Of a stretch of 64,000 nucleotides of DNA, positions 49,285-57,322 are shown in pieces; the first letter of the stretch is position 1, and each line of letters starts with the position of its first letter. The stretch comes from Methylotenera versatilis 301 (GTDB taxonomy: Bacteria; Pseudomonadota; Gammaproteobacteria; Burkholderiales; Methylophilaceae), in assembly GCF_000093025.1 (NCBI RefSeq), contig NC_014207.1:2666001-2730000 (forward strand), read 5' to 3'. The position numbers were made by a program, and so were the translations under genes. The notes under the pieces are model-generated. The model was given only the letters and a program-made list of their open reading frames with translations. It ran no database searches and was not told where the DNA came from.

Positions 49285-50361
49285 GTGATAAATATACAAT
49301 CATTTGACGATTCCTCTGTACTCATTGTTGATGACCAATCAACTAGCAGAGCTATACTTGCGCAAGTAGTCAAAAGTATCAATCCTAATATCACCGTAGC
49401 TGAAAAAAGTAACCCCGAACAAGCATTGGAGTGGGCGCAAGAGCATGTTGCAGATCTAGTATTTGTAGATTACTTAATGCCTGAAATGAATGGTATTGAG
49501 TTTGTACGGTTACTTAAAAAACGCCCAGAATATGCAGCCGTACCTGTGATAATGATCACAATTAAAAAAGATGCCGAAACTCGCTACACCGCACTAGATG
49601 CTGGCGTAACAGATTTTATTAGCAAACCAGTTGATATGCATGAATGTATAGCACGCAGTAAAAATTTACTGACAATGCATATTCAGCACATCACGTTGCA
49701 GAACAGAAGTATCCTGCTTGAAAGCTTAGTCACCGAAGCGACAGCAGACATTAAGGCACGTGAGAAAGAAACATTGATGCGACTCGCGCGTGCGGGAGAG
49801 CACAAAGATTACGATACCGCGTTGCATTTACAGCGCATGTCTTTATATAGCAGAGCACTAGCGGATGCTATCGGCCTAGATGAAGTAGAAGCTGAAATCA
49901 TTGAACTTGCTGCACCTTTGCATGATATTGGTAAAATTGGAACGCCAGATCTTATTCTGCTAAAAAAAGGCCCTTTCGACGAGGAAGAATTGAAAGTCAT
50001 GCGCAAACATCCTCATGTAGGATTTAAGATTTTGGAAGATAGTCCTTCTAAGTACCTACAAAAAGGTGGCGAAATTGCACTGTCACACCATGAACGCTAT
50101 GATGGCTCAGGCTACCCTAACGGTCTGAAAGGCGATGAAATTCCACTTTCTGCACGTATTGTAGCGATTGCAGATGTGTTCGATGCATTAACCAGCACCC
50201 GTCCATATAAAAAAGCATGGGCGTTTGAACAAGCTTATCAATATATATGTGATGAAAGTGGCAAACACTTTGATCCTGAACTGGTAAATGCCATGATTAA
50301 AGCAAGAGCTGTTTTTGAAAAAATTTATTCTGAGAACTCAACCTCTCCAGAATTATCATAG
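49285..50361 (+). CDS. rpfG: RpfG-like response regulator with HD-GYP c-di-GMP phosphodiesterase
   Basis: 358 residues from a GTG start with AGGA upstream. Receiver domain (about 8-130, phosphoacceptor D62 in FVDYLMPEMNG, Lys in ISKPVD), then an HD-GYP domain (about 155-340). The catalytic residues are intact: H213-D214 (PLHDIGKIGTPD), H268-H269 and G276-Y-P. In DSF systems RpfG is activated by RpfC and breaks down c-di-GMP. First of three same-strand genes ending with rpfC. Confidence 0.9.
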   Translation: MINIQSFDDSSVLIVDDQSTSRAILAQVVKSINPNITVAEKSNPEQALEWAQEHVADLVFVDYLMPEMNGIEFVRLLKKRPEYAAVPVIMITIKKDAETRYTALDAGVTDFISKPVDMHECIARSKNLLTMHIQHITLQNRSILLESLVTEATADIKAREKETLMRLARAGEHKDYDTALHLQRMSLYSRALADAIGLDEVEAEIIELAAPLHDIGKIGTPDLILLKKGPFDEEELKVMRKHPHVGFKILEDSPSKYLQKGGEIALSHHERYDGSGYPNGLKGDEIPLSARIVAIADVFDALTSTRPYKKAWAFEQAYQYICDESGKHFDPELVNAMIKARAVFEKIYSENSTSPELS

Positions 50362-50373
50362 TTTTTGAAATAA

Positions 50374-50820
50374 ATGAGCGTTAGTAGCATCAGAAGTGCC
50401 AGAAAATTTAGACAAACGGCTTTACTCATTGATGACCAATCAACGGTATTGGATATTCACGCAGCAATTTTGAAATCGCTAAAAATGGATCTCAAAATTA
50501 TAAAAATGACCGACCCAGTTGAGGCCTTAGAATGGATGCAAAATAAACAAGTGGATTTGATTATTACTGATTTTCGTATGCATCAAATGGATGGCATGCA
50601 GTTTGTACAGGCAATTAAAAGTGCCTGTAATGTGCTAGGGCATTCTATTATTGTCGTCACCGCGATTAAAGATCAAACCATACATCAAGAGCTCATCGCC
50701 GCTGGTGCGGCAGCTTGCCTGACTAAGCCTGCGCAAACACAAGAACTAGCCAGTATTGCTAAAATACTACTAGAAAAAAGCAGAGACCACTATAACAGTA
50801 CTCTGTTAGAAACAACGTAA
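50374..50820 (+). CDS. Stand-alone response-regulator receiver protein
   Basis: 148 residues, a single REC domain: LLIDDQSTV, phosphoacceptor D66 in LIITDFRMHQMDG, and CLTKPAQ. No output domain. Its N-terminal half resembles the receiver of the preceding RpfG-like protein (QSTVLDI / QSTSRAI; EALEWMQ / QALEWAQ), suggesting duplication. It is 12 bases after rpfG and 5 before rpfC, the position held by rpfH in Xanthomonas. May compete for phosphate from RpfC. Confidence 0.88.
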   Translation: MSVSSIRSARKFRQTALLIDDQSTVLDIHAAILKSLKMDLKIIKMTDPVEALEWMQNKQVDLIITDFRMHQMDGMQFVQAIKSACNVLGHSIIVVTAIKDQTIHQELIAAGAAACLTKPAQTQELASIAKILLEKSRDHYNSTLLETT

Positions 50821-50825
50821 AAAAT

Positions 50826-53045
50826 ATGCTGACATCTTTCAAAAGTTGGTACAAAAGCTCTTCTACACATTGCGACCCATTGGAGCTTGAACAAGCAAAT
50901 ATTAGAATTCCAGCGGCAATTATAATTTTCGCCCTAGTAACCTACAGCTACTTTACACAGGCTTTGGGTCACCCAGACTTAGTTGCTTTTAAAATTTTAT
51001 TTATATATGCAGTGCTATCTTTACTACTTATTGCAACCATTCTTAAAAGGAAATTAAATCCAATTTACCGAAGGCTTGCGGGAGCTTGGTTGGATATAGT
51101 TGCAGTCTCAGTATTTATGTCACTTACCGCAGACATCGGCGTCATGCTTGTGGCAGTGTATCTTTGGGTGATTTTTGGCAATGGCTTTAGGTATGGAAAA
51201 AAATACCTCTATCATGCACAGATGCTTAGTATTATTGGTTTTATACTTGCAACCAATCTAAGCTCATATTGGGAAACTCATAAAACCATTGGTTACAGCC
51301 TAATCGCAATGCTTATCGTGCTACCTCTTTATGTAGCAAAACTTATCGCCCGTCTTCACGAAGCAAAGAATAAAGTTGAAATAGAACGTCAAAAAGCAGC
51401 TGACGCAAGTATAGCTAAAACTCAATTTGTGGCCAATATGAGTCATGAAATTCGCACACCACTCAACGGCATCATTGGTATCAGTACGTTGCTTAAAACC
51501 ACGCCACTGAATACTGACCAGCAAGATTTACTAAAAACATTAGAAGGCTCATCCAAGTTACTGCTTTCATTACTCAATAATGTTCTAGATTTTACTAAAA
51601 TTGAAGAACGTAAATTCACGGTTGAAAAAATTGCGTTCTCTCCTAAAGAGGCCATCTATGAAACCATGGAAATCTTTCAAACACACGCTCAAACAAAAGG
51701 CATTCAGTTAGGGGCTAGTGTTTCTGACTCGCTCACAACGTTAAACGGGGACGCTTTTGTATTAAGACAAGTGTTAGCCAATTTACTGGGCAATGCGATT
51801 AAATTCACGCATGATGGTAGCGTTACAATATCGGCTACTGTACTACAAGACGACGACGTAAAATCGACCGTTCGCTTTGAGATTGCTGATACTGGAATTG
51901 GTATACCAGCAGATAAGCAAAATAAGGTATTTGAAAGCTTCACCCAAGCGGATGCCTCCACAACACGTAAGTTTGGCGGTAGCGGATTAGGCCTTACCAT
52001 TGCTAAACATATGATTGAAGAGATGGGTGGCGCACTTTGCTTTCAAAGCACAGAAGGAATTGGTAGTCACTTTTGGTTTGTGCTTTCACTAGAAAAAACT
52101 AAGCATCTAGGCACGCTCCCACAAACAAGCTCACTCCAAGATAGCATCGTCCCTACAGAATCAATCTCTGAGAAACCAGCAATAGCAGCGATTGAGCCCA
52201 TTAACAAAGGTCAAATAAATGGCTTTTCTAAACCTTTGAAGATTTTGGTCTGTGAAGATGAAAGTACGAATCAAAAAATAATCACACGTCTTCTCTCACT
52301 ACCAGGCCACCAAGTTGATGTTGTTAGCAACAGTGATGAAATGCTAGATACTTTAGAGCGCAATAAGTTTGATCTTGTCATTACAGATTTAAATATGTCG
52401 GGCATGAATGGCGCCGACGCATTAAAACTTTACAGATTTACTCAACCAACCGATCACGATACGCGTTTTATATTATTTACCGCAGATGCAACTTTATCAG
52501 CTAGGGAAATGGCCAGTGATGCTGGTTTCGATGCTTTTTTAACGAAGCCAATCGATGCCGCCACACTGTTTAACACGATCGAACGTATTCTCAACTTAGC
52601 GCCAAACACTGCAACACAATGGATGAATAACGCTCTTAATATCCCTGTGAACACTAACCTTACATTGGAGCCCAACACTGCATCACTTGATTTAACAACG
52701 TTAAAAGAACTTGAAAAGATTGGTGCTGGCGATGATTTGTTTATGCACAGACTCCTAAGAAACTATTTAACAGATTCCACTAAACAGATTGCTAAGATTG
52801 AAACGGCAGTCAAACAGAAACAATACGGCGCAGTGCAAGATTACTGCCATGCACTTAAAGGTAATAGCTTAAGTGTAGGCGCCATACAATTAGCGACAAC
52901 GGTTGAAGCTTTCGGTAAATTGAGCGCCTCAACACATGCCTCTCATGCTATTGAAATGTTAGATATTTTGAATAAAGACTTTTCTCAACTCACTGTTGCC
53001 GTAGAAGGCTACCTCAAAAGTCCTGAAGCAGCCTTAAACAAATAA
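50826..53045 (+). CDS. rpfC: RpfC-like hybrid sensor kinase for diffusible signal factor
   Basis: 739 residues. N-terminal input domain with about five membrane segments (28-175) including the RpfC-like LWVIFGNGFRYGKKYLY. HisKA H207 (FVANMSHEIRTPLNG), ATPase domain (FEIADTGIGIP, GSGLGL), receiver with D521 (LVITDLNMSGMNG), and C-terminal HPt with H675 (DYCHALKGNS). This is the full RpfC layout of a DSF sensor. Convergent with rpfF. Confidence 0.92.
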   Translation: MLTSFKSWYKSSSTHCDPLELEQANIRIPAAIIIFALVTYSYFTQALGHPDLVAFKILFIYAVLSLLLIATILKRKLNPIYRRLAGAWLDIVAVSVFMSLTADIGVMLVAVYLWVIFGNGFRYGKKYLYHAQMLSIIGFILATNLSSYWETHKTIGYSLIAMLIVLPLYVAKLIARLHEAKNKVEIERQKAADASIAKTQFVANMSHEIRTPLNGIIGISTLLKTTPLNTDQQDLLKTLEGSSKLLLSLLNNVLDFTKIEERKFTVEKIAFSPKEAIYETMEIFQTHAQTKGIQLGASVSDSLTTLNGDAFVLRQVLANLLGNAIKFTHDGSVTISATVLQDDDVKSTVRFEIADTGIGIPADKQNKVFESFTQADASTTRKFGGSGLGLTIAKHMIEEMGGALCFQSTEGIGSHFWFVLSLEKTKHLGTLPQTSSLQDSIVPTESISEKPAIAAIEPINKGQINGFSKPLKILVCEDESTNQKIITRLLSLPGHQVDVVSNSDEMLDTLERNKFDLVITDLNMSGMNGADALKLYRFTQPTDHDTRFILFTADATLSAREMASDAGFDAFLTKPIDAATLFNTIERILNLAPNTATQWMNNALNIPVNTNLTLEPNTASLDLTTLKELEKIGAGDDLFMHRLLRNYLTDSTKQIAKIETAVKQKQYGAVQDYCHALKGNSLSVGAIQLATTVEAFGKLSASTHASHAIEMLDILNKDFSQLTVAVEGYLKSPEAALNK

Positions 53046-53051
53046 TCCATA

Positions 53052-53951
53052 TTATGCAGATTGCTTCTCGTGAATATCTGCAACATCAGAATTTACTTTT
53101 GAATTTTGAGCGCGAACTAAACGATCCATTACTTTTAAGTTACGCTCATCTAATCTTAGTGCCGCATCAACCCATATTTCGGTAATATCACATAGCTCAT
53201 CAACAGTAAGCGGATTCACACGTTGCTTTGCGCGGTTGATTGCTTGGAAAGAGTTGAGTGATCGGTGATTCTTTTTAATCCAATTAGTTAACGCATATTC
53301 TCCTTGTCCATCTTCTGCCAACACATCCACTACACCCATTTGATATAGCTCTTCACCTGTATAAATTTTACCAGAACGCACCATCTTTTCAGCTACAGAC
53401 ATTCCAACTTTGCGTGATAAAAAGCTTAACGCACCCATTCCTGGAAATAAATTAAAGAGCACTTCTGGTAGACCCATAACAGCACTTTTTTCAGCAATCA
53501 AAACGTGTGCAGACAATGCTGACTCAAAACCGCCACCCATTGCCTGTCCTTGCACTAACGCGACGGTAGTAATTGGCGCGCGCATGTTATAAAAAGTCCA
53601 TAAATTTTCGACACAAAGCTTGGCATATTCAAATAAATGCTCTCTATCTTGAGCTTGAATTAGCGTCCTGAATACAGACAAATCACCACCTAGATTAAAT
53701 ACGCCATCTACGCTTGATGCCAAAACTAAGTAATTTACTTGCTGCGAATTACCTTGTGAGAATATCTTTCCATTTGTATTTTGCAAGTTAGTATGATGCT
53801 GTAATAAATCATTTAAGCAGGTTTTGTTAAAACATGGACGTGGTACAGGGTTCATGATTGACCACATCACACCAAACTCGCTATCAAAACGTGTGTCGAT
53901 TTGTTGAAAATTTGCAATGCTAAATTTATTAAAATCTACAATAGTGTTCAT
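53052..53951 (-). CDS. rpfF: DSF synthase RpfF (enoyl-CoA hydratase family)
   Basis: 299-residue crotonase-fold enzyme making cis-2-unsaturated fatty acids from acyl-ACP. Two catalytic glutamates, E143 (GGGFESALSAHV) and E163 (GLPEVLFNLFPGMGA), correspond by motif to Xanthomonas RpfF E141 and E161. The MxFNLFPGMGA region is RpfF-specific. Its 3' end faces rpfC across six bases, the same convergent layout as in Xanthomonas. GGGG-type ribosome site before the ATG. Confidence 0.93.
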   Translation of the reverse strand: MNTIVDFNKFSIANFQQIDTRFDSEFGVMWSIMNPVPRPCFNKTCLNDLLQHHTNLQNTNGKIFSQGNSQQVNYLVLASSVDGVFNLGGDLSVFRTLIQAQDREHLFEYAKLCVENLWTFYNMRAPITTVALVQGQAMGGGFESALSAHVLIAEKSAVMGLPEVLFNLFPGMGALSFLSRKVGMSVAEKMVRSGKIYTGEELYQMGVVDVLAEDGQGEYALTNWIKKNHRSLNSFQAINRAKQRVNPLTVDELCDITEIWVDAALRLDERNLKVMDRLVRAQNSKVNSDVADIHEKQSA

Positions 53952-54188
53952 GCTAAACCCCTTAAATTATCTATGGTTGTGAATTAAAAAACTAACAGTT
54001 ACAACTATAGGCTTAAAAAATTACCGTCTCAAGTAAATGATTTTATTTAATAAAAAAATTTGGCTTTGATTTGTTGGGTAATTGCAACAAGATCTGATTA
54101 GCTTCCTTGTAACAAATTTGTATCAAAAAGTATCTTGTTGTGTTATTTTTTTGATTATTATTAATCCAGTCATTACAAAAATATAATT

Positions 54189-55412
54189 ATGAAAAAAATA
54201 TTACTCTCATTTGTGATCCTCTCTGCGCCAATCGTAGCGCAAGCAGCTGGCTTCGCACTAATTGAACAAAGTGCCAGCGGCATGGGAAATGCCTTTGCAG
54301 GCGGTGGTGCCATAGCAGAAGATGCCAGCACGATATTCTTCAATCCAGCAGGCATGTCGTATATAGAAGGAACTCAATTAGTTGGCGCCATCCACCTTAT
54401 TAAGCCTACCGTAGATTTTAATGGCTCTATATCTGGGACAGGCAAAGCTGGGGGTGATGGTGGTGATGCAGGAGATTTATCATTTGCACCTAATTTTTAC
54501 TATAAAAGAGATTTAACTAATACAGTTAAATTCGGTTTAGGAATTAACGCACCTTTTGGTCTTAAAACGGAATATGACGCTACTTGGATGGGTCGTTTTC
54601 AAGCCATTAAGTCTGAAGTAAAAACCATTAACATTAATCCTGCTATTGCCTTCAAATTAAATGACCAGCTTTCAGTAGGAGCAGGCATATCTGCTATGTG
54701 GGCTAAAGCAGAACTAACTCGCGCCTTTAATCTTGGAGGTCCTAGCGCTGAGACAACGGTAAAAATTAAGGGGGATGACTGGGGCTTTGGCTTTAACATA
54801 GGTGCTATTTACCAAGCGACAGCTGATACGCGCTTAAGTGTTGCTTATCGCTCTAAGGTGAATCAACATTTAGAAGGTGACTCTACATCACCACTTATAG
54901 CTGCACTGAATACTAATGTTACTGCGGCTATTACACTACCAGAAACATTTTCTGCTAGCGCGTTTAGTAAGCTAAATGACACTTGGGACTTAATGGGCGA
55001 CGTAACTTGGACTCGCTGGAGTCAATTTAAGGAGTTACGAGTTGACTTCGCGAATCCTGTTTTAACTGATGCAGTAACTGCAGAAAATTGGAGCAACACA
55101 TTACGCTACTCCATTGGCGCAAACTATCACTATAGTGATGACATTAAATTTCGTGCAGGCTTAGCATATGATGAAGAAGCAATTAGCGACCAATTCCGCA
55201 CAGCACGTATCCCTGGAAATGACAGAAAATGGGTGTCTCTAGGAGCCAATTGGAAAGTATCCCCAAGCTCGTCCATTGATGTTGGCTATGCACATTTATT
55301 TATTAGTGATGCTAGTATCAATAAAAATGAAGGTGCTGGAAATGGCACACTAACTGGCACTTATGATGGTAGTGTTGATATTCTGAGCGCTCAATATACA
55401 CATAATTTCTAA
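54189..55412 (+). CDS. FadL/OmpP1-family outer-membrane transporter
   Basis: 407 residues. Sec signal (about 1-19, AQA), then the FadL N-terminal plug motif AGFALIEQSASGMGNAFAGG and IFFNPAGMS, and a beta barrel ending in aromatic YTHNF. FadL proteins take long-chain fatty acids or hydrophobic compounds through the outer membrane. Divergent from rpfF across 237 bases; a role in moving the DSF fatty acid is possible but only inference. Confidence 0.92.
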   Translation: MKKILLSFVILSAPIVAQAAGFALIEQSASGMGNAFAGGGAIAEDASTIFFNPAGMSYIEGTQLVGAIHLIKPTVDFNGSISGTGKAGGDGGDAGDLSFAPNFYYKRDLTNTVKFGLGINAPFGLKTEYDATWMGRFQAIKSEVKTININPAIAFKLNDQLSVGAGISAMWAKAELTRAFNLGGPSAETTVKIKGDDWGFGFNIGAIYQATADTRLSVAYRSKVNQHLEGDSTSPLIAALNTNVTAAITLPETFSASAFSKLNDTWDLMGDVTWTRWSQFKELRVDFANPVLTDAVTAENWSNTLRYSIGANYHYSDDIKFRAGLAYDEEAISDQFRTARIPGNDRKWVSLGANWKVSPSSSIDVGYAHLFISDASINKNEGAGNGTLTGTYDGSVDILSAQYTHNF

Positions 55413-55425
55413 CATCTACGAGTAA

Positions 55426-55455
55426 CAAAAAAGCTCACTAATGTGAGCTTTTTTG
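55426..55455 (+). terminator. Terminator of the fadL-like gene
   Basis: AAAAAAGCTCAC-TAAT-GTGAGCTTTTTT, a symmetric stem, 14 bases after the stop. Confidence 0.92.
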
Positions 55456-55567
55456 TTTTCAGAGTGTACTTTATTGTTTAAAAATAACCGCAAATGAAAA
55501 CACAATTTTAAAGTTTAATGGTTATACTAATCACTAAAGATTATCGTTCAGCTTGGAGGATTCAGTA

Positions 55568-55795
55568 ATGAAAAAACTATTCTACATAGATTACCCTCAA
55601 GAACACATAGAAGGTCAAATGCACCGCTATCGCTGTGTTCACTGTAAGGAAGAAACCACAACTATCAACGGTAGATTGGAAGGTCATCTTTCTTCATGTG
55701 AATATAGAATAAAACTAGAGGGTGCGGGTTATGAATCAGAAGAATCAGCCTCAACGAATAAGTTAGTTTCCCACGATACGGATGATTTTGATTAA
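55568..55795 (+). CDS. Small protein with a possible zinc-binding C-x2-C...H-x3-C motif
   Basis: 75 residues. A strong GGAGGA ribosome site lies 8 bases before the ATG at 55568, so the frame's earlier TTG (55553) is not the start. C23-x2-C26 and H40-x3-C44 could bind zinc; the C-terminus is acidic (DTDDFD). No family recognised. It lies between a terminator and a convergent diguanylate cyclase gene. Confidence 0.65.
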   Translation: MKKLFYIDYPQEHIEGQMHRYRCVHCKEETTTINGRLEGHLSSCEYRIKLEGAGYESEESASTNKLVSHDTDDFD

Positions 55796-55911
55796 GCTGC
55801 TTTAAGAGAACGGGTGACGAGAATATCTAGATTTCTCATACTGTAAACTCTTACAAACTATCGTTTCTTCTAAATGGCCGCGAGTTAAGATATCTTTGCA
55901 AATAGTTTGTT

Positions 55912-56895
55912 CTACAAGGTATCTTCTAACCGCACGTTCTTTAAATTTCGATAAAGCTTTACTCTATCACGGCCTTCGGATTTCCCAGCATATAGTGCCT
56001 CATCAGCCTCATGCATGAGACTCTCTATTGTAGAGTCCGGTCTTGCCTGACTAACTCCGAAACTACAGGTCAATAAGATATTTGTAGAGCCACTCCTAAT
56101 TGGGCTGGCTGTAAGCCCTACGCGGATGCGATGAATCAATTCAGCAGCTTGCTCGTCCGTGCAGTCCAATAGCACCATCACAAACTCATCGCCTCCAAAT
56201 CGATATAGCAGATCCGATGCTCGAGCATTAATTTTCATAATTTCAATGAGACTGGTTAAGGCTTCATCTCCCCTGTTGTGACCATACACGTCGTTTAGCT
56301 GTTTGAAATGATCTATATCTACCATCACTAAACAAAATGGAGTGACTTTACGAAGTGCTCCTTCCAATGCTCTTGGGACATTCTCGAAAAAGGCTCGGCG
56401 ATTATAGGCGTTGGTTAATGGGTCGATACGAGCTAAGGTTTCTGCTTTTTGTTTAGCGTCCCGTAGTTTCTGCTCGAGCTCTTTATTAACCGTGATATCT
56501 ACGGCAATCTCTAGTCTGACGTAACGCCCGTCAATCCAATGAATTGCTTGATCTCGGCACTGGTACCAACGTTGGTTGACCGTATTCTGGAATTCCCAGA
56601 CATGAACCCCCTTAGGCTTACCCTCGGCATCAAGGAGGAGTTTGTTAGTACAAAAACTGCAAGGCTGATGTTGACCCGCCTGTAAATACTCAAAACACTG
56701 TTTGACCTGAGGTTTCCCCCAAGTCTTTTGTCCGTAATCATTCACAAATAATAATTCATATGTCTCTAAGTCTGATACATATATCAACACGTCCAGCGAA
56801 TTTAGTAACGTAGTCAAGTATTCAATTTTTGCTTCACTTGAATACTCATCGCATCTTGCAATATCCATGAATAGTTGTGAAGGATAATGGTCCAT
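55912..56895 (-). CDS. PAS-GGDEF diguanylate cyclase
   Basis: 327 residues. A PAS-like sensor (about 25-140) includes DVLIYVSDLETYELLFVND and a C-S-F-C pair; the GGDEF domain (about 160-318) has the intact RFGGDEF active site. Makes c-di-GMP in the cytoplasm; no membrane segment. AGGAGAG four bases before the ATG fixes the start. Lies near rpfG, which degrades c-di-GMP. Confidence 0.9.
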   Translation of the reverse strand: MDHYPSQLFMDIARCDEYSSEAKIEYLTTLLNSLDVLIYVSDLETYELLFVNDYGQKTWGKPQVKQCFEYLQAGQHQPCSFCTNKLLLDAEGKPKGVHVWEFQNTVNQRWYQCRDQAIHWIDGRYVRLEIAVDITVNKELEQKLRDAKQKAETLARIDPLTNAYNRRAFFENVPRALEGALRKVTPFCLVMVDIDHFKQLNDVYGHNRGDEALTSLIEIMKINARASDLLYRFGGDEFVMVLLDCTDEQAAELIHRIRVGLTASPIRSGSTNILLTCSFGVSQARPDSTIESLMHEADEALYAGKSEGRDRVKLYRNLKNVRLEDTL

Positions 56896-57322
56896 AAATC
56901 TCTCCTTCCCCAGTTGTCTTTTTATTATTAGTAAATTAATTTTTCACCTAAAATGGGACTTCACAGTTTAAGTCCCGATAATAGTATGCACTTAATATTA
57001 CGTCGGCTTTTTTAAATCTTGATGCTTAAAATCATTTAAAATTAAACTCGTTCAGCTAAATAAATTTTGAAATTTCTTAATAACACAAATCACTAAAAAG
57101 TCTAATGGAAACGAGATGTTAGCCCCCGACACTACGTATACGCTGTTTTATCGATATGCAGTACTGTAATAAGAATTGCGGTTACACCTATTAGTTAGGT
57201 CATTAATGTTCCATTTTTATAACACTTATTTATAATTAAACTATTTTGGAACTTGCGTCAAAATGACGCCTGTATTAATTTAAAAACACATCAACTCTCC
57301 AGTACAAAACTAGCCAATATTT
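56896..57322. other. AT-rich intergenic region, no gene seen
   Basis: 427 bases between two c-di-GMP genes on the same strand. The only structure is a short GCGTC/GACGC hairpin (about 57255-57270) without a T run. Otherwise nothing recognisable. Confidence 0.5.

Noticed and set aside
57255-57270. GCGTC/GACGC hairpin as a terminator
   Set aside because: Stem of only five pairs and no T run on either strand.
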